Assembly: GCF_003710105.1 (NCBI RefSeq)
Contig: NZ_CP033325.1
Location: 1,054,001 to 1,118,000 of the forward strand
Length of the DNA stretch: 64,000 nt
Reading direction: 5' to 3'
Origin: Georgenia faecalis
GTDB taxonomy: Bacteria; Actinomycetota; Actinomycetes; Actinomycetales; Actinomycetaceae
Shown here: in pieces, positions 37,830-47,021 of the stretch
Numbering within the stretch: position 1 is the stretch's first letter
Layout: the number at the start of each line of letters is the position of its first letter
Made by a program: the position numbers and the translations under genes
The notes under the pieces: model-generated
Told to the model about the DNA's origin: nothing
The model's input: the letters and a program-made list of their open reading frames with translations, nothing else
Database searches by the model: none

Positions 37830-37883
37830 GTCGTTCCTCCCGTGGGGCCGGCTGCACCGCCGACCGGACAGGGGCACTGTGCC

Positions 37884-37903
37884 GACCGCCTCACGCGGCG
37901 GTC
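37884..37903. terminator. short hairpin between the PAAR gene and the surface fusion gene
   Basis: The arms GACCGCC (37884-37890) and GGCGGTC (37897-37903) around TCACGC. It sits between the end of the leftward PAAR gene and the next leftward start. An A/T-richer stretch (GTTTTCTGTTAGCCATTGG) is adjacent and may contain the promoter of the downstream surface gene. Confidence 0.4.
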
Positions 37904-37967
37904 AAGAGTTTTCTGTTAGCCATTGGTCTCTGAAACTCGGTTACGGCCGGTCGCGAGCGGCGCCGCG

Positions 37968-38285
37968 TCAGCCGCCGATGATCACCGTGGGCATCCCGGG
38001 GCCGGGCGCGATGGGCGTGCCGTGCAGGGTCAGGTCCCCGAGCCGGGCGGCGGGGAAGCTTCCGATGAGGACGGTGAGGCTGCCCATGGCGATGCCGTTC
38101 GGCGCGGGGGAGACGCACACGATGCCGCCCGGGATCTTGTTGGCCACCGCCGCGGGCGCGCCCCCGATGAGGACCGTCGGCACGGTCGCCGCCGGGGTGA
38201 TCGGCCCGCCCACGTGGGGCTTCGGGCCGTCGAAGAGCGGGCACAGGGTGGTGTCACCGGCGCGCAGGGCCGGCCCCATGGGCAT
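37968..38285 (-). CDS. PAAR-type spike-tip protein of the contractile injection system
   Basis: A 105-residue PAAR-motif protein with the repeated pattern PMGPALRAGDTTLCP, GKPHVGGPI, PTVLIGGAPAA, GSLTVLIGSFPAARLGD and PTVIIGG. PAAR proteins form the sharp cone on the trimeric VgrG-like spike of contractile injection systems. Here it is the outermost gene of the eCIS locus, transcribed leftward behind the membrane/Ig-like protein gene with a 7-nt gap. A conserved Cys and His (CP..H) could help hold the tip metal. Length is complete. Confidence 0.85.
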   Translation of the reverse strand: MPMGPALRAGDTTLCPLFDGPKPHVGGPITPAATVPTVLIGGAPAAVANKIPGGIVCVSPAPNGIAMGSLTVLIGSFPAARLGDLTLHGTPIAPGPGMPTVIIGG

Positions 38286-38292
38286 CAGGCGC

Positions 38293-39615
38293 TCACGACT
38301 CCGGCTGCGGTGGCCGCGCCAGCGTGCCGCCGTAGTAGACGGCGGTGTCGCAGGTGGTCGGCGGCGGGTTCTGGGCGGGCGGGACGCCGACCTCGTCGCA
38401 GCGCACGGTCATCGTCAGCTCGGCGCCGGACCCCGCGACGATCGGGGACTGGAAGTGGTAGTCCACGTCGCGGAAGTTCTCCAGCGCGAGGTCGAAGAGC
38501 GTCTGCCCGTCGAGCTCGACCTGGACCCGCCCGAAGTCGCCCTGCGGGTTGCTCACGACGAAGTCGTTGAGCCGCACCGTCGCCCCCTCCTCGACGGTGA
38601 AGGTCCGCGTGGTCGTCGTCGCCGGCGGCGTCTGCGCCTGCAGGCGGTCGGAGAGCGGCACGGCGATCTCCTGGAGCACCGGTGCCCCGACGAGCTCGTT
38701 GGCCTCGACGGCGGCCTCCCCGGCCTGGGACGCGGCGCCCTGGGCGCTCTGGGCGGCCACCACCGCCTCCTCCGCCTCAGCCGCCGCCTCGTCCGCCTGC
38801 GCCGCCGCCTCGTCCGCGCGCTCGTTCGCCTGGGCGACGGGTTCCTCCACGGCCTCCTGCGCGGTGGAGACGATGGTGGGGCGCAGGACGAGGAACCACA
38901 GCGCCGCCAGGAGGAGCAGCAGGGCGAGAGCGGCGAGCAGCGCCTTGGGCAGCCAGCGGGGGACCAGGGCCTCCTGGAGGTGGGTGCCGTCGAGGGTGAC
39001 CGAGGAGGTCTCCTCCGTGCGGGCGGTGACGGTGAAGGGGTGCGTGATCGACGGGCCGCGCCACAGCGACGAGACCGGCTTGACCCGCACGTCCGCGAAG
39101 GCCGCCTGACCCGGCTCGACCGTCACCCGCTCGGGCCGGGGGCTCACCGTGAGCAGGTGCCCGTCGTCGGCCCCGTAGAGGTCGACCGTGATGGCGACGT
39201 TGCCGCGGTTGTCGACGGCGAGCTGGTGGCGGGCGCCGCGCCGCCCCCGGGACGCGCGGGGGATGAGCTCCGCCGTCGTGTCGAGGAAGGGCAGGACCTC
39301 GACGACCCCCTCGGGGACGACGGCCTGCTCGGGGTGCTCGGTGGGGACGATCCGCACCCCGAAGCTCAGCTCGCCGGCCGGGGCCGACGCGTTGCGCGGC
39401 GGGTGGAACGCCACCGTCGCCGTGGTCTCGGCGCCGGGGTAGAGACCGGTGATCTCCGCCGGCTCGATCGTCGCCCAGGCGCTGGGCACGCCGAGGACCT
39501 CCAGCCGGTAGCCCTCGACGATGTCGGAGTCGTTGCGGATCTGCAGGGGGATGGTCTCGACCGAGCCGGCCGCCATCTGCACGGTGGGGGTCTCGAGCTT
39601 CGCCGTCGTGCTCAT
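38293..39615 (-). CDS. eCIS-associated single-pass membrane protein with Ig-like domains
   Basis: 440 residues of the COG1470-like type. Two Ig/CARDB-like beta domains (PLQIRNDSDIVEGYRLEVLGVP; LAVDNRGNVAITVDLYG) come first without a signal peptide. A membrane helix follows at about 240-262 (LLAALALLLLLAALWFLVL), then an Ala/Glu-rich helical segment (probable coiled coil) and a C-terminal beta domain with two Cys. The N-terminal part would be cytoplasmic and the C-terminal part outside. Proteins of this kind recur in actinobacterial eCIS loci, often labelled hydrolytic protein. A role in docking the particle or its spike at the membrane is inference. The start is MSTTAKLETP. Confidence 0.78.
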   Translation of the reverse strand: MSTTAKLETPTVQMAAGSVETIPLQIRNDSDIVEGYRLEVLGVPSAWATIEPAEITGLYPGAETTATVAFHPPRNASAPAGELSFGVRIVPTEHPEQAVVPEGVVEVLPFLDTTAELIPRASRGRRGARHQLAVDNRGNVAITVDLYGADDGHLLTVSPRPERVTVEPGQAAFADVRVKPVSSLWRGPSITHPFTVTARTEETSSVTLDGTHLQEALVPRWLPKALLAALALLLLLAALWFLVLRPTIVSTAQEAVEEPVAQANERADEAAAQADEAAAEAEEAVVAAQSAQGAASQAGEAAVEANELVGAPVLQEIAVPLSDRLQAQTPPATTTTRTFTVEEGATVRLNDFVVSNPQGDFGRVQVELDGQTLFDLALENFRDVDYHFQSPIVAGSGAELTMTVRCDEVGVPPAQNPPPTTCDTAVYYGGTLARPPQPES

Positions 39616-39827
39616 GCCGGGACCGTATGCCGCACCGGTCGGCTGCCGGGGGCACGGCGGGGCCGCTCTGTGGGGCACGTCCGGTGCCCGTTGAGCCACC
39701 GTTGACTGCACGAAGAGTGCACCCGAGCAGACTCTCCGCACCGAGGGGGGCCGCCGGTCGCAGGCAACGGACGCCGCCACCGGCGCCGGCGACAGGCGCC
39801 GCACCACCCCGGCGAGAGGGGCGTGTC

Positions 39828-40451
39828 ATGGAACGGGTGTCGGTATGGGTCAGTGCGCGCGACCCGATCTCGGAAGCCGGGGTGGTCAGCCAGCTGCGAC
39901 CACGTCCGGAGATCCGGGTGGTGAGCTCCGACGAGATCGACGCCGCGCTCGTCGCCGTCGTGGTGGCCGATGCCGTCGATGACGAGACCCTGCGGATGCT
40001 CCACGTCGTGCAGCGGCGCGGGTTCACGCGCACGGTGCTCGTGGTGGGCCACCTCGGTGACGACGAGCTCATCGCCGCCGTCGAGGCGGGTGTCGTCGGG
40101 ATCGTGCGGCGCGGAGAGGCGACGCCGGAGCGCCTCGTCCAGGTCATCGGCGGCGCCGCCGCGGGCGACGGCGCCGTCCCCCCGGACCTCCTCGGGCGCC
40201 TGCTGGACCAGGTGGGCCGGCTCCAGCGCCAGGTCCTCGGTCCGCGGGGCCTCACCTTCACCGGCCTCGCCGCGCGGGAGATCCAGGTCCTGCGGCTCAT
40301 CGCCGAGGGGTACGACACCGGCGAGGTCGCCCGCCAGCTGGCCTACTCCGAGCGCACGGTGAAGAACGTCCTGCACGACGTCACCAGCCGCCTGCAGCTG
40401 CGCAACCGCTCCCACGCCGTGGCGTACGCGCTGCGGGAGGGCCTGATCTGA
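39828..40451 (+). CDS. LuxR-type response-regulator-like transcription factor of the eCIS locus
   Basis: 207 residues. The N-terminal half resembles a receiver domain but the usual phospho-acceptor Asp context is degenerate (VAVVVADAVDDETLRML). The C-terminal half is a LuxR/NarL HTH (LAAREIQVLRLIAEGYDTGEVARQLAYSERTVKNVLHDVTSRL). It is likely a phosphorylation-independent regulator. It is divergent from the Ig-like membrane gene and first in the rightward eCIS series, so it is the probable local activator. The shared 212-bp gap 39616-39827 holds a small TGCAC-GAAGA-GTGCA repeat but no clear promoter box. Confidence 0.88.
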   Translation: MERVSVWVSARDPISEAGVVSQLRPRPEIRVVSSDEIDAALVAVVVADAVDDETLRMLHVVQRRGFTRTVLVVGHLGDDELIAAVEAGVVGIVRRGEATPERLVQVIGGAAAGDGAVPPDLLGRLLDQVGRLQRQVLGPRGLTFTGLAAREIQVLRLIAEGYDTGEVARQLAYSERTVKNVLHDVTSRLQLRNRSHAVAYALREGLI

Positions 40452-40566
40452 GCGCGCTGCCCCATCGTGCGCGCCCGGCTGCCCGAAGTGCTGTCCCCGC
40501 CTGGGTGACGGTGCACCGCCGGGCGCGGTCACCGTGGGTGTGTCACGCCGGACGAGGGGAAGGTAC

Positions 40567-43290
40567 GTGAGACGAGGACGCACGGCCAGGACGGTGCTGG
40601 CCGCGGGCACCGCCCTGGCGGTGGCCCTGCCCGCGCTCGCCGTCAGCGGCCTGCTCGGCGACGCCCCGACCGCGCTGCCCGCCGTCCTCCTCGCCCCCGA
40701 GCCGGGCGAGCCGCGCCTGGCGTTCACCGAGCAGGAGACGTACGACGAGGCGCCGTACTCCGACCCCGCCGACGTCGCCGACGCAGTGGCCGAGGACGGC
40801 GCCGAGTGGCGGACGCTGGCTGCGACGCGCCAGCTCGTGCCCAACCCCTACCCCGAGCTGCCCGACCCCGACCCGGTCGTGCTCGACGACGCCGACCCGT
40901 CGTACTCCCCGGACGGCACGCAAGTCGTCTTCAGCGCGGACCGGGGGCAGGCGACGCAGGACGCCGGCCGCGAGCTGGTGGTCTCCGACGCCTCCACCCC
41001 CACGACCTACGACCGGGACTTCACCGGCGCCCTCGCCGACCCCTTGGAGTACGTCCGCGCCCCGGGTGATGTCGACGACGAGCCGGCGTGGTCCCCGGCC
41101 GGGGACCAGATCGCCTTCGTCCGCACGAACTACTCCACCAGCGTCGTGGTCCCTCCCCAGATCCACCTCCTCGACCTCGCCACCGGCGCAGTGCGCTCCG
41201 CGCTCGCCGATCCTCCTGTCGGCGACATCTACTACACCGCCTCGTCCCCGTCGTGGTCGCCGGACGGCGCCCGCATCGTCTTCGTCGACGGCCTCGACGG
41301 CGACTGGGGCACCCTGACCGTCCTCGACGTCGAGACCGGCACCGACCACGTCCTCGCGCCCGAGGGCGGAGAGTTCTGCTTCCCCGACAGCGGGGGCTGC
41401 GTCGACGAGTTCACCGGCTCGACCCCCGCGTGGTCGCCGGACGGCAGCCGCGTCGTCTACGACCGGTACGGCGAGCTCTGGCTGCTCACCCTGGACGGTG
41501 CCCCGCCGGCCGGCCCCGATGCCCCCCAGCTCGTCACGGACGTCGAGCTGCTCCTGGGCATCCAGGGCGAGGACCCCGACGCGGTCAGCTTCTCCGCCGA
41601 CCCGGCGTGGTCCCCCGACGGCGAGGAGATCGCCTTCTCGGGCTACCCGAGCAGCGATTGGTACAACACCGGGATCTACGCCATCGCCGTCGACGGAGGC
41701 GCGGTGCGCGAGATCGTCCGCAAGGACGTCTCGGAGGACGACGGGCGGCGCGAGCTCACCGACCCGGTCTACCAGCCCTGGGCCGACCTGTCCGTGGAGC
41801 TCGAGGTGGTCCCCACGGGGATCGAGCAGGGCGGCGCGACGACGCTCACCGCGACGGTGTCGAACGCGGGGCCCGCGCCCGCGCGCGGCGTCGCCGTCGA
41901 GATCGAGCTGCCCGCCGGCCTCACGACGGCCGGTGCGCTCCCGGCGACCTGCACGCGGGCCGGTCAGGTCCTCACGTGCACGGTGCCGGTGCCGCCGGGC
42001 CGCGAGGTCCCCGTCCCGGGCGAGGACGACCCGGCCGTCCTGCTGCCCGGCGCGGACGACCCGACGACGCCGGCGCCGGAGGACGAGGTGGTCCTCACCT
42101 TCACCCTGGTCGGGGCCGACGTCGGCACGCACCCCGTGTGGGGCCGCGTCACCGCGCCGACGCCCGACCCCGAGACCGGGGACAACGTCGATGTCGTGCG
42201 CGTGTCCGTCGATCCCGCGCCCACGCCGACGACGCCCGAGCCGACCACGGAGCCGCCCACCGACCCGCCCACCGAGCCACCGACGACGCCGCCCCCCACC
42301 GAGCCGCCCACCACCCCGCCTCCCACCACCCCGCCTCCCACGGACCCGCCGACGACGCCGCCACCGGCGCCCGTCCTCGAGCCCGACGTCCAGGTGGACC
42401 TCGAGGTCGCCACCGACCGGGCGTGGGTGGGCGGGGAGCCGGTGCCGGCGACGATCACGGTGACCAACGTCGGGCCGGGCGACGCCGAGGACGTCACGCT
42501 GACGACCACGTACCCCGACGTCGTCGTCCCCGCGGCCGCCGGCCCCGCGGAGGCCGGGCCGGGCGCGGCGGAGGCCGAGCCGGACCTCGGCTGCCTCGCG
42601 GCCGACGGCTCCTGCGCCCTGGGCGCGCTCGCGCCGGGGGCGAGCCGGGAGCTCACGCTCACCCTCGGGCCAGTGCAGGCCGGCTCGGGCGACATCACGG
42701 TCGGCGTCGGCGTCGGCGCCGTCCCGTCGCCTGCCCCCGGTGACTCGACGTCCCCGCCCGACGACCCGACGCTCCCGCCCGGTGACCCGACGTCTCCGCC
42801 CGACGAGCCGACGTCCCCGCCCGGTGACTCGACGTCCCCGCCCGACGACCCGACGTCCCCGCCCGACGGCCCGACGTCCCCGCCCGGTGACCCGGCGCCG
42901 GCCCCGGACGACCCGGCGCCCGCTCCCGACGACGCCCCGGTGAGCGACACCGACACCGCCCCCATGGAGGTGCTGCAGCCGCGCCTGCGGCTCCTGCCCC
43001 CGATCGCCGTGCCGGGGGAGGCGACGCTCGCCTACGGGGTCGACTTCCCACCCGGTGCCGAGATCGACCTCGCGTGGGACCCGGGGATCACGAGCTGGCG
43101 CGGGCCGTTCGTCGTCCGCCCCGACGGGACCCTGCGGGTCCCCGTCCTCATCGTGCCCAAGGACCAGCTGGGCAACCGCGATCTCACGGCGACGAGCGTC
43201 GCCGGCCCGACCTTCGGCGAGGTGACGGCGCCCTCCATGCTCGTCGTCCCCCGGACCTACTCCCCGCCCAGCTTCCTCGGCCGGGGGTGA
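40567..43290 (+). CDS. exported TolB/PD40 propeller protein with DUF11 domains in the eCIS locus
   Basis: 907 residues. GTG start with GAGGGGAAGG ribosome site and a signal peptide or N-terminal anchor (RTVLAAGTALAVALPALAV). Five PD40-type propeller repeats follow (PSYSPDGTQVVF, PAWSPAGDQIAF, PSWSPDGARIVF, PAWSPDGSRVVY, PAWSPDGEEIAF). Two DUF11-type Ig domains are separated by Pro/Thr-rich linkers (TTPPPTEPP; SPPGDPTSPPD repeats), ending in a final beta domain. No sortase signal. It would be outside the membrane. Similar proteins occur in Streptomyces-type eCIS loci; the role is unknown, possibly an envelope sensor or scaffold. Confidence 0.83.
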   Translation: MRRGRTARTVLAAGTALAVALPALAVSGLLGDAPTALPAVLLAPEPGEPRLAFTEQETYDEAPYSDPADVADAVAEDGAEWRTLAATRQLVPNPYPELPDPDPVVLDDADPSYSPDGTQVVFSADRGQATQDAGRELVVSDASTPTTYDRDFTGALADPLEYVRAPGDVDDEPAWSPAGDQIAFVRTNYSTSVVVPPQIHLLDLATGAVRSALADPPVGDIYYTASSPSWSPDGARIVFVDGLDGDWGTLTVLDVETGTDHVLAPEGGEFCFPDSGGCVDEFTGSTPAWSPDGSRVVYDRYGELWLLTLDGAPPAGPDAPQLVTDVELLLGIQGEDPDAVSFSADPAWSPDGEEIAFSGYPSSDWYNTGIYAIAVDGGAVREIVRKDVSEDDGRRELTDPVYQPWADLSVELEVVPTGIEQGGATTLTATVSNAGPAPARGVAVEIELPAGLTTAGALPATCTRAGQVLTCTVPVPPGREVPVPGEDDPAVLLPGADDPTTPAPEDEVVLTFTLVGADVGTHPVWGRVTAPTPDPETGDNVDVVRVSVDPAPTPTTPEPTTEPPTDPPTEPPTTPPPTEPPTTPPPTTPPPTDPPTTPPPAPVLEPDVQVDLEVATDRAWVGGEPVPATITVTNVGPGDAEDVTLTTTYPDVVVPAAAGPAEAGPGAAEAEPDLGCLAADGSCALGALAPGASRELTLTLGPVQAGSGDITVGVGVGAVPSPAPGDSTSPPDDPTLPPGDPTSPPDEPTSPPGDSTSPPDDPTSPPDGPTSPPGDPAPAPDDPAPAPDDAPVSDTDTAPMEVLQPRLRLLPPIAVPGEATLAYGVDFPPGAEIDLAWDPGITSWRGPFVVRPDGTLRVPVLIVPKDQLGNRDLTATSVAGPTFGEVTAPSMLVVPRTYSPPSFLGRG
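42740..42930 (+). repeat. Pro/Asp/Ser tandem repeat region
   Basis: Repeats of about 18-21 bp coding SPPDDPT, SPPGDST and SPPDEPT variants, forming an extended linker between domains of the exported eCIS-locus protein. Similar Thr/Pro repeats lie at about 42240-42360. Confidence 0.75.
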
Positions 43291-43293
43291 GCG

Positions 43294-44010
43294 GTGATCC
43301 CGGAGATCGACGACGCCCTGCGCACCATCGTCCGCGAGGAGGCGCTGCAGGGGTCCGACGTCGAGGTGGTCTTCGACGCCCCGACGACGGACTGGGCCGC
43401 CCGGCGGAACTCGCCCACCGTCAACATGTACCTCTACGACCTGCGCGAGGACCCGCGCTGGCGCGAGCGCGGGTTTGTCGTCGAGCGGGGGGACGACGGG
43501 GCGGTCACCGCACGGCGTCCACCGAACCGGCGCTTCAAGCTCTCCTACCTCGTCACCGCGTGGACGCAGCGCCCCGAGGACGAGCACCGCCTCCTCGACA
43601 CCCTCCTGCGCTGCTTCCTGCGGTACGAGGTCCTGCCCTCGCTCGTCGGCGACGGGTTGGCCCTGGACGGGACCCGCGCCACGGTGAGCGTGGGGTTGCC
43701 GCCGCCCGAGGACCGCGGGTTCGCCGACGTGTGGTCCGCCCTCGGTGGCCAGCTCAAGCCGTCCCTCGACCTCGTCGTCAATGCCCCGGTGCAGACCGGG
43801 GTGCTGCTCGCCGCCGGTCCGCCGGTCCAGGAGGGGCCGGTCATCGAGATCGGCGACCGGGACGGGGGCGCCGTCGAGCGGCGCCAGCGGCGTCCGGACC
43901 GCGACGAGGACGACGCGGGCGAGGGGGAGGCCGCCGCGCCCCCACCGCCGCCACCTGAGCCGGCGGCCGCGGGAAGCGGCCGCAAGCCGCGAGCCCGGAA
44001 GCCGCGGTGA
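43294..44010 (+). CDS. DUF4255 (Pvc16-like) eCIS protein
   Basis: 238 residues from GTG. MIPEIDDALRTIVREEA and PTVNMYLYDLREDPRWRE are the DUF4255 signature, with YLVTAWTQRPEDEHRLLDTLLRCFLRYEVLP in the middle. In the PVC/AFP particles the homologue (Pvc16/Afp16) terminates and caps the sheath-tube. The C-terminal ~60 residues are charged and Pro-rich, ending basic (GRKPRARKPR), which is an extension. The stop overlaps the next GTG (GTGA), coupling it to the ATPase. Confidence 0.9.
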   Translation: MIPEIDDALRTIVREEALQGSDVEVVFDAPTTDWAARRNSPTVNMYLYDLREDPRWRERGFVVERGDDGAVTARRPPNRRFKLSYLVTAWTQRPEDEHRLLDTLLRCFLRYEVLPSLVGDGLALDGTRATVSVGLPPPEDRGFADVWSALGGQLKPSLDLVVNAPVQTGVLLAAGPPVQEGPVIEIGDRDGGAVERRQRRPDRDEDDAGEGEAAAPPPPPPEPAAAGSGRKPRARKPR

Positions 44011-46169
44011 GCACCGACGTCCGCGCCGGGGACGGTGCGACGCGTGCGGAGGGCGCGGCGGGGAGCCCCGGCAGCCCGGGGAGCGCAGGGGATGCAGCGA
44101 GCGTCGCCCACCTCCTCGACCGGGCTCGGATCGTCGAGGAACGCGTCCGCGCCCTCGTGGCGGAGCGACGCCGCGTCGACCCCCAGCCGGACGATCCGTT
44201 CCGCGGCCTCTACCTCAGCGACGAGGCCGTCGACCGCCTGCTCGCCCACCGCGCCTCGCCGGCCCCGCCGGTCGGGGGTGCGGCGCTCGCCGCGGCCGAG
44301 GAACGCGCCGACGCCGCCGAGGCGGCCGGCGCCCGGCTGCGGCTGCGCGCGCTCGCGCGTGCGTTCGGCCTCGACGCCCTCGACGTCGAGCTCCTCCTCG
44401 TCGCCCTCGCCTGCGACCTCGACGCGCGGTTCGAGCAGCTCTTCGGCTACCTCAACGACGACGTCACGAGGCGCCGCCCGTCCGTGGCGGTCGCCCTGGC
44501 GCTGTGCGGCCTGCCGCTCGCCTCGGCGCCCGCCCGCGCGCGGGTCCTCCACGGCCCGCTCGTCACCGGTGGCCTCGTCACCGTCGAGGACGGCGACCGG
44601 TCGCTGCCGGGGCGGTCGCTGCGGGCGCCCGACCGCGTGGTCGGCCACCTCCTCGGGGACGACGCCCCGGACCCCGCCCTCGCCGGTGTCCTCGCCGACG
44701 ATGTCCCCGACCTGCCCTGGGGGGACGCCGAGCCGCTGGCCCGGGCCCTCGCGGCCGGCGCCCGCCTGGTCTACCTGCGCCAGCCGGCCACCGGCTCGGG
44801 CCGGGTCCTCGCGGTCGAGGCGCTGGGGCGCACCGGCCGTCACGCGCTCGTCGTGGACCTCGCCCGCCTCGCGGCCGAGCCGGCGCCGGCCGGCCTGGCG
44901 CGCCTCGCCGTCCGGGAGGCCCGGCTCACCGGTGCGGGGCTGGTGGCCGTCGGGGCCGACGTGCTCCGCGAGGCCCGCGACCGGCCCGCGCTCCTCGCGC
45001 CGCTGCTCACGGAGGACCTGCCCGTCCTCGTCGTCGGTGAGTGCACGTGGGACCCGGCGTGGTCGGCGCGCCCTCCGCTCCTCGCCGACGTCCCCGCCAG
45101 CACCGCGGCGGAGCGTGGCCGGCTGTGGGCGCACGCCCTCGCGGGCGCCGGGCTGCCCGCGGACGTCGACGAGGCCGCCGCCACCGCGCAGTTCCGGCTC
45201 CGCCCGGAGCAGGTCGCCCGCGCCGCCGAGGCGGCCCGCGCCCAGGCTCGGCTCAACCCCGACGGCCGGGTGCGGGCGGCAGAGGTGCGCGCCGGGGCGC
45301 GGGCCGAGAACGGCACCGCGCTGGAGCGCCTCGCCCACCGGGTCGACCCCGCCGTCGGCTGGGCGGACCTCGTGCTGCCGCCCGCGGTCCGCACCGCGCT
45401 CCACGAGGTCGCTCTGCGGGCCCGGCACCGCGAGCGGGTCCTCGGCGACTGGCGCATGCGCCCGGGTGGCGGGCGCGGGCACGGCGTCGCGGCGCTGTTC
45501 GCCGGCGACTCGGGCACCGGCAAGACCATGTCGGCGGAGGTGGTCGCCGCGGACCTGGGTCTCGAGCTGTACGTCGTCGACCTCGCCACCGTCGTCGACA
45601 AGTACGTGGGGGAGACGGAGAAGAACCTCGAGCGGATCTTCAGCGCCGCTGCCGGCGTCAACGCCGTCCTCCTCTTCGACGAGGCCGACGCCGTCTTCGG
45701 CAAGCGGTCGGAGGTCAAGGACGCCCACGACCGCTACGCGAACATCGAGAGCGCCTACCTCCTCCAGCGGATGGAGTCCTTCGACGGCCTGGCGATCCTC
45801 GCCACCAACCTCCGGGCCAACATCGACGAGGCGTTCACCCGCCGCCTCGACGTCGTCGTCGACTTCCCGCTGCCGGACCCGGGCCACCGGCGCGCGCTGT
45901 GGGACCGCTGCCTGGGCCCAGAGCTGCCTCGCGGCGACGACCTCGACCTCGACTTCTGCGCGCGGGCGTTCGAGATGGCGGGCGGGGCGATCCGCTCGGC
46001 GGCGGTCACGGCCGCGTACCTCGCCGCGGCGGACGGCGGTGCGGTCCTCATGCGCCACCTCGTCGTCGCCGTCCAGCGCGAGTACCGCAAGCTCGGCCGG
46101 CTCACCCTGGAGAGCGAGTTCGGGGCGTACTGGCCGCTGCTGGTCCCGGCGCCGGGCGTCGCCCGATAG
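44007..46169 (+). CDS. AAA+ ATPase of the contractile injection system (Pvc15-like)
   Basis: 720 residues. An N-terminal winged-helix-type/degenerate ATPase half (RLRLRALARAFGLDALDVELLLVALACDLD) is followed by the active AAA+ module with Walker A GDSGTGKT (500-507), Walker B LLFDEAD (Asp558-Glu559) and the arginine-finger region AFTRRLDVVVDFP. Homologues (Afp15/Pvc15) are needed for particle assembly or cargo loading. GTG start overlapping the DUF4255 stop. Cytoplasmic. Confidence 0.93.
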   Translation: MSTDVRAGDGATRAEGAAGSPGSPGSAGDAASVAHLLDRARIVEERVRALVAERRRVDPQPDDPFRGLYLSDEAVDRLLAHRASPAPPVGGAALAAAEERADAAEAAGARLRLRALARAFGLDALDVELLLVALACDLDARFEQLFGYLNDDVTRRRPSVAVALALCGLPLASAPARARVLHGPLVTGGLVTVEDGDRSLPGRSLRAPDRVVGHLLGDDAPDPALAGVLADDVPDLPWGDAEPLARALAAGARLVYLRQPATGSGRVLAVEALGRTGRHALVVDLARLAAEPAPAGLARLAVREARLTGAGLVAVGADVLREARDRPALLAPLLTEDLPVLVVGECTWDPAWSARPPLLADVPASTAAERGRLWAHALAGAGLPADVDEAAATAQFRLRPEQVARAAEAARAQARLNPDGRVRAAEVRAGARAENGTALERLAHRVDPAVGWADLVLPPAVRTALHEVALRARHRERVLGDWRMRPGGGRGHGVAALFAGDSGTGKTMSAEVVAADLGLELYVVDLATVVDKYVGETEKNLERIFSAAAGVNAVLLFDEADAVFGKRSEVKDAHDRYANIESAYLLQRMESFDGLAILATNLRANIDEAFTRRLDVVVDFPLPDPGHRRALWDRCLGPELPRGDDLDLDFCARAFEMAGGAIRSAAVTAAYLAAADGGAVLMRHLVVAVQREYRKLGRLTLESEFGAYWPLLVPAPGVAR

Positions 46170-46264
46170 GGCAGCCGAGGCCGCCTCCTCGGACCGCTCC
46201 GGCGCCCCTGGGCGGCCGCCGGGTGCGTGGGCATCCTGGCCCGGTCCGACGGCGGGAGGCTGCC

Positions 46265-46894
46265 ATGCACGACCACGACCATGACCACCGCGACGGCGCC
46301 CGGGCCCCAGGCCCGGCCGCGGCGCGCCCGGCGCCCGCTGCCGACGCGCTGCTCGGGCGGGCGGCGGCGCTGGGTCGCCCCGACGTCCTGGGCGCCGACG
46401 GCCTCCTGCAGCTTCAGCGGGCCGCGGGCAACGGTGCCGTCAGCGACCTCGTCGAGGAGGAACGCTCCCCGGTGCTGGACGTCGTCGGCTCCGGACGCGG
46501 CTCGGCCCTGCCCGCGGAGGTGCGTGCGGAGATGGAGACGCGCCTCGGCCACGACTTCTCCGACGTGCGGGTGCACGACGACGCCGCCGCACACGCCTCC
46601 GCCCAGGCCGTCGACGCGCACGCCTACACCGTGGGCCGCGACGTCGTCTTCGGGCAGGGCGGCTTCGACCCCGCCTCGGACGCCGGCCGCCGGGTGCTCG
46701 CGCACGAGCTCACCCACGTCGTCCAGCAGCGCAGCGGTCCGGTGGACGGCAGCCCGGCGGGTGGCGGCGTGCGCGTGAGTGACCCCGCCGACCGGTTCGA
46801 ACGGGAGGCCGCGGACACCGCGGAACGCGCCATGGCCGCCCCGGCCGTCCAGCGGGTGAGCGAGGACGGCGAGGAGCTCGAGGACGAGGTCTAG
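46265..46894 (+). CDS. DUF4157 (eCIS core domain) metalloprotease-like protein
   Basis: 209 residues with a metal-binding-looking start MHDHDHDHRDG, a QLQRAAGN motif, and the DUF4157 domain (LPAEVRAEMETRLGHDFSDVRVHDDAAAHASA, VGRDVVFGQGGFDP) with the zinc-protease motif HELTH (147-151). The end has PAVQRVSED. DUF4157 is characteristic of proteins associated with eCIS, often as N-terminal domain of cargo toxins. Here no toxin domain follows, so it may process or escort cargo. GGGAGGC precedes the ATG. Confidence 0.9.
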   Translation: MHDHDHDHRDGARAPGPAAARPAPAADALLGRAAALGRPDVLGADGLLQLQRAAGNGAVSDLVEEERSPVLDVVGSGRGSALPAEVRAEMETRLGHDFSDVRVHDDAAAHASAQAVDAHAYTVGRDVVFGQGGFDPASDAGRRVLAHELTHVVQQRSGPVDGSPAGGGVRVSDPADRFEREAADTAERAMAAPAVQRVSEDGEELEDEV

Positions 46895-47021
46895 GGGCGC
46901 CCTCGGCCGCGTGCCCGAAGGTGCAGCGCGGCCTTCCCCGGTTGTCGGCCGCAGGGACCTCTCGGCCGCCGGGCCCAGCGGCAAGTCTGTCGATACGTGC
47001 TTTCGGCCCAGGAGGGAAACC

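Noticed and set aside
39707-39721. TGCAC-GAAGA-GTGCA inverted repeat between the divergent eCIS genes
   Set aside because: Only 5-bp arms; expected by chance in GC-rich DNA and not found at the other eCIS starts.
40543-43587. A 1014-codon minus-strand frame opposite the DUF11 protein
   Set aside because: Arg/Gly-rich antisense of a Pro/Thr/Asp-rich gene, no recognisable domain.
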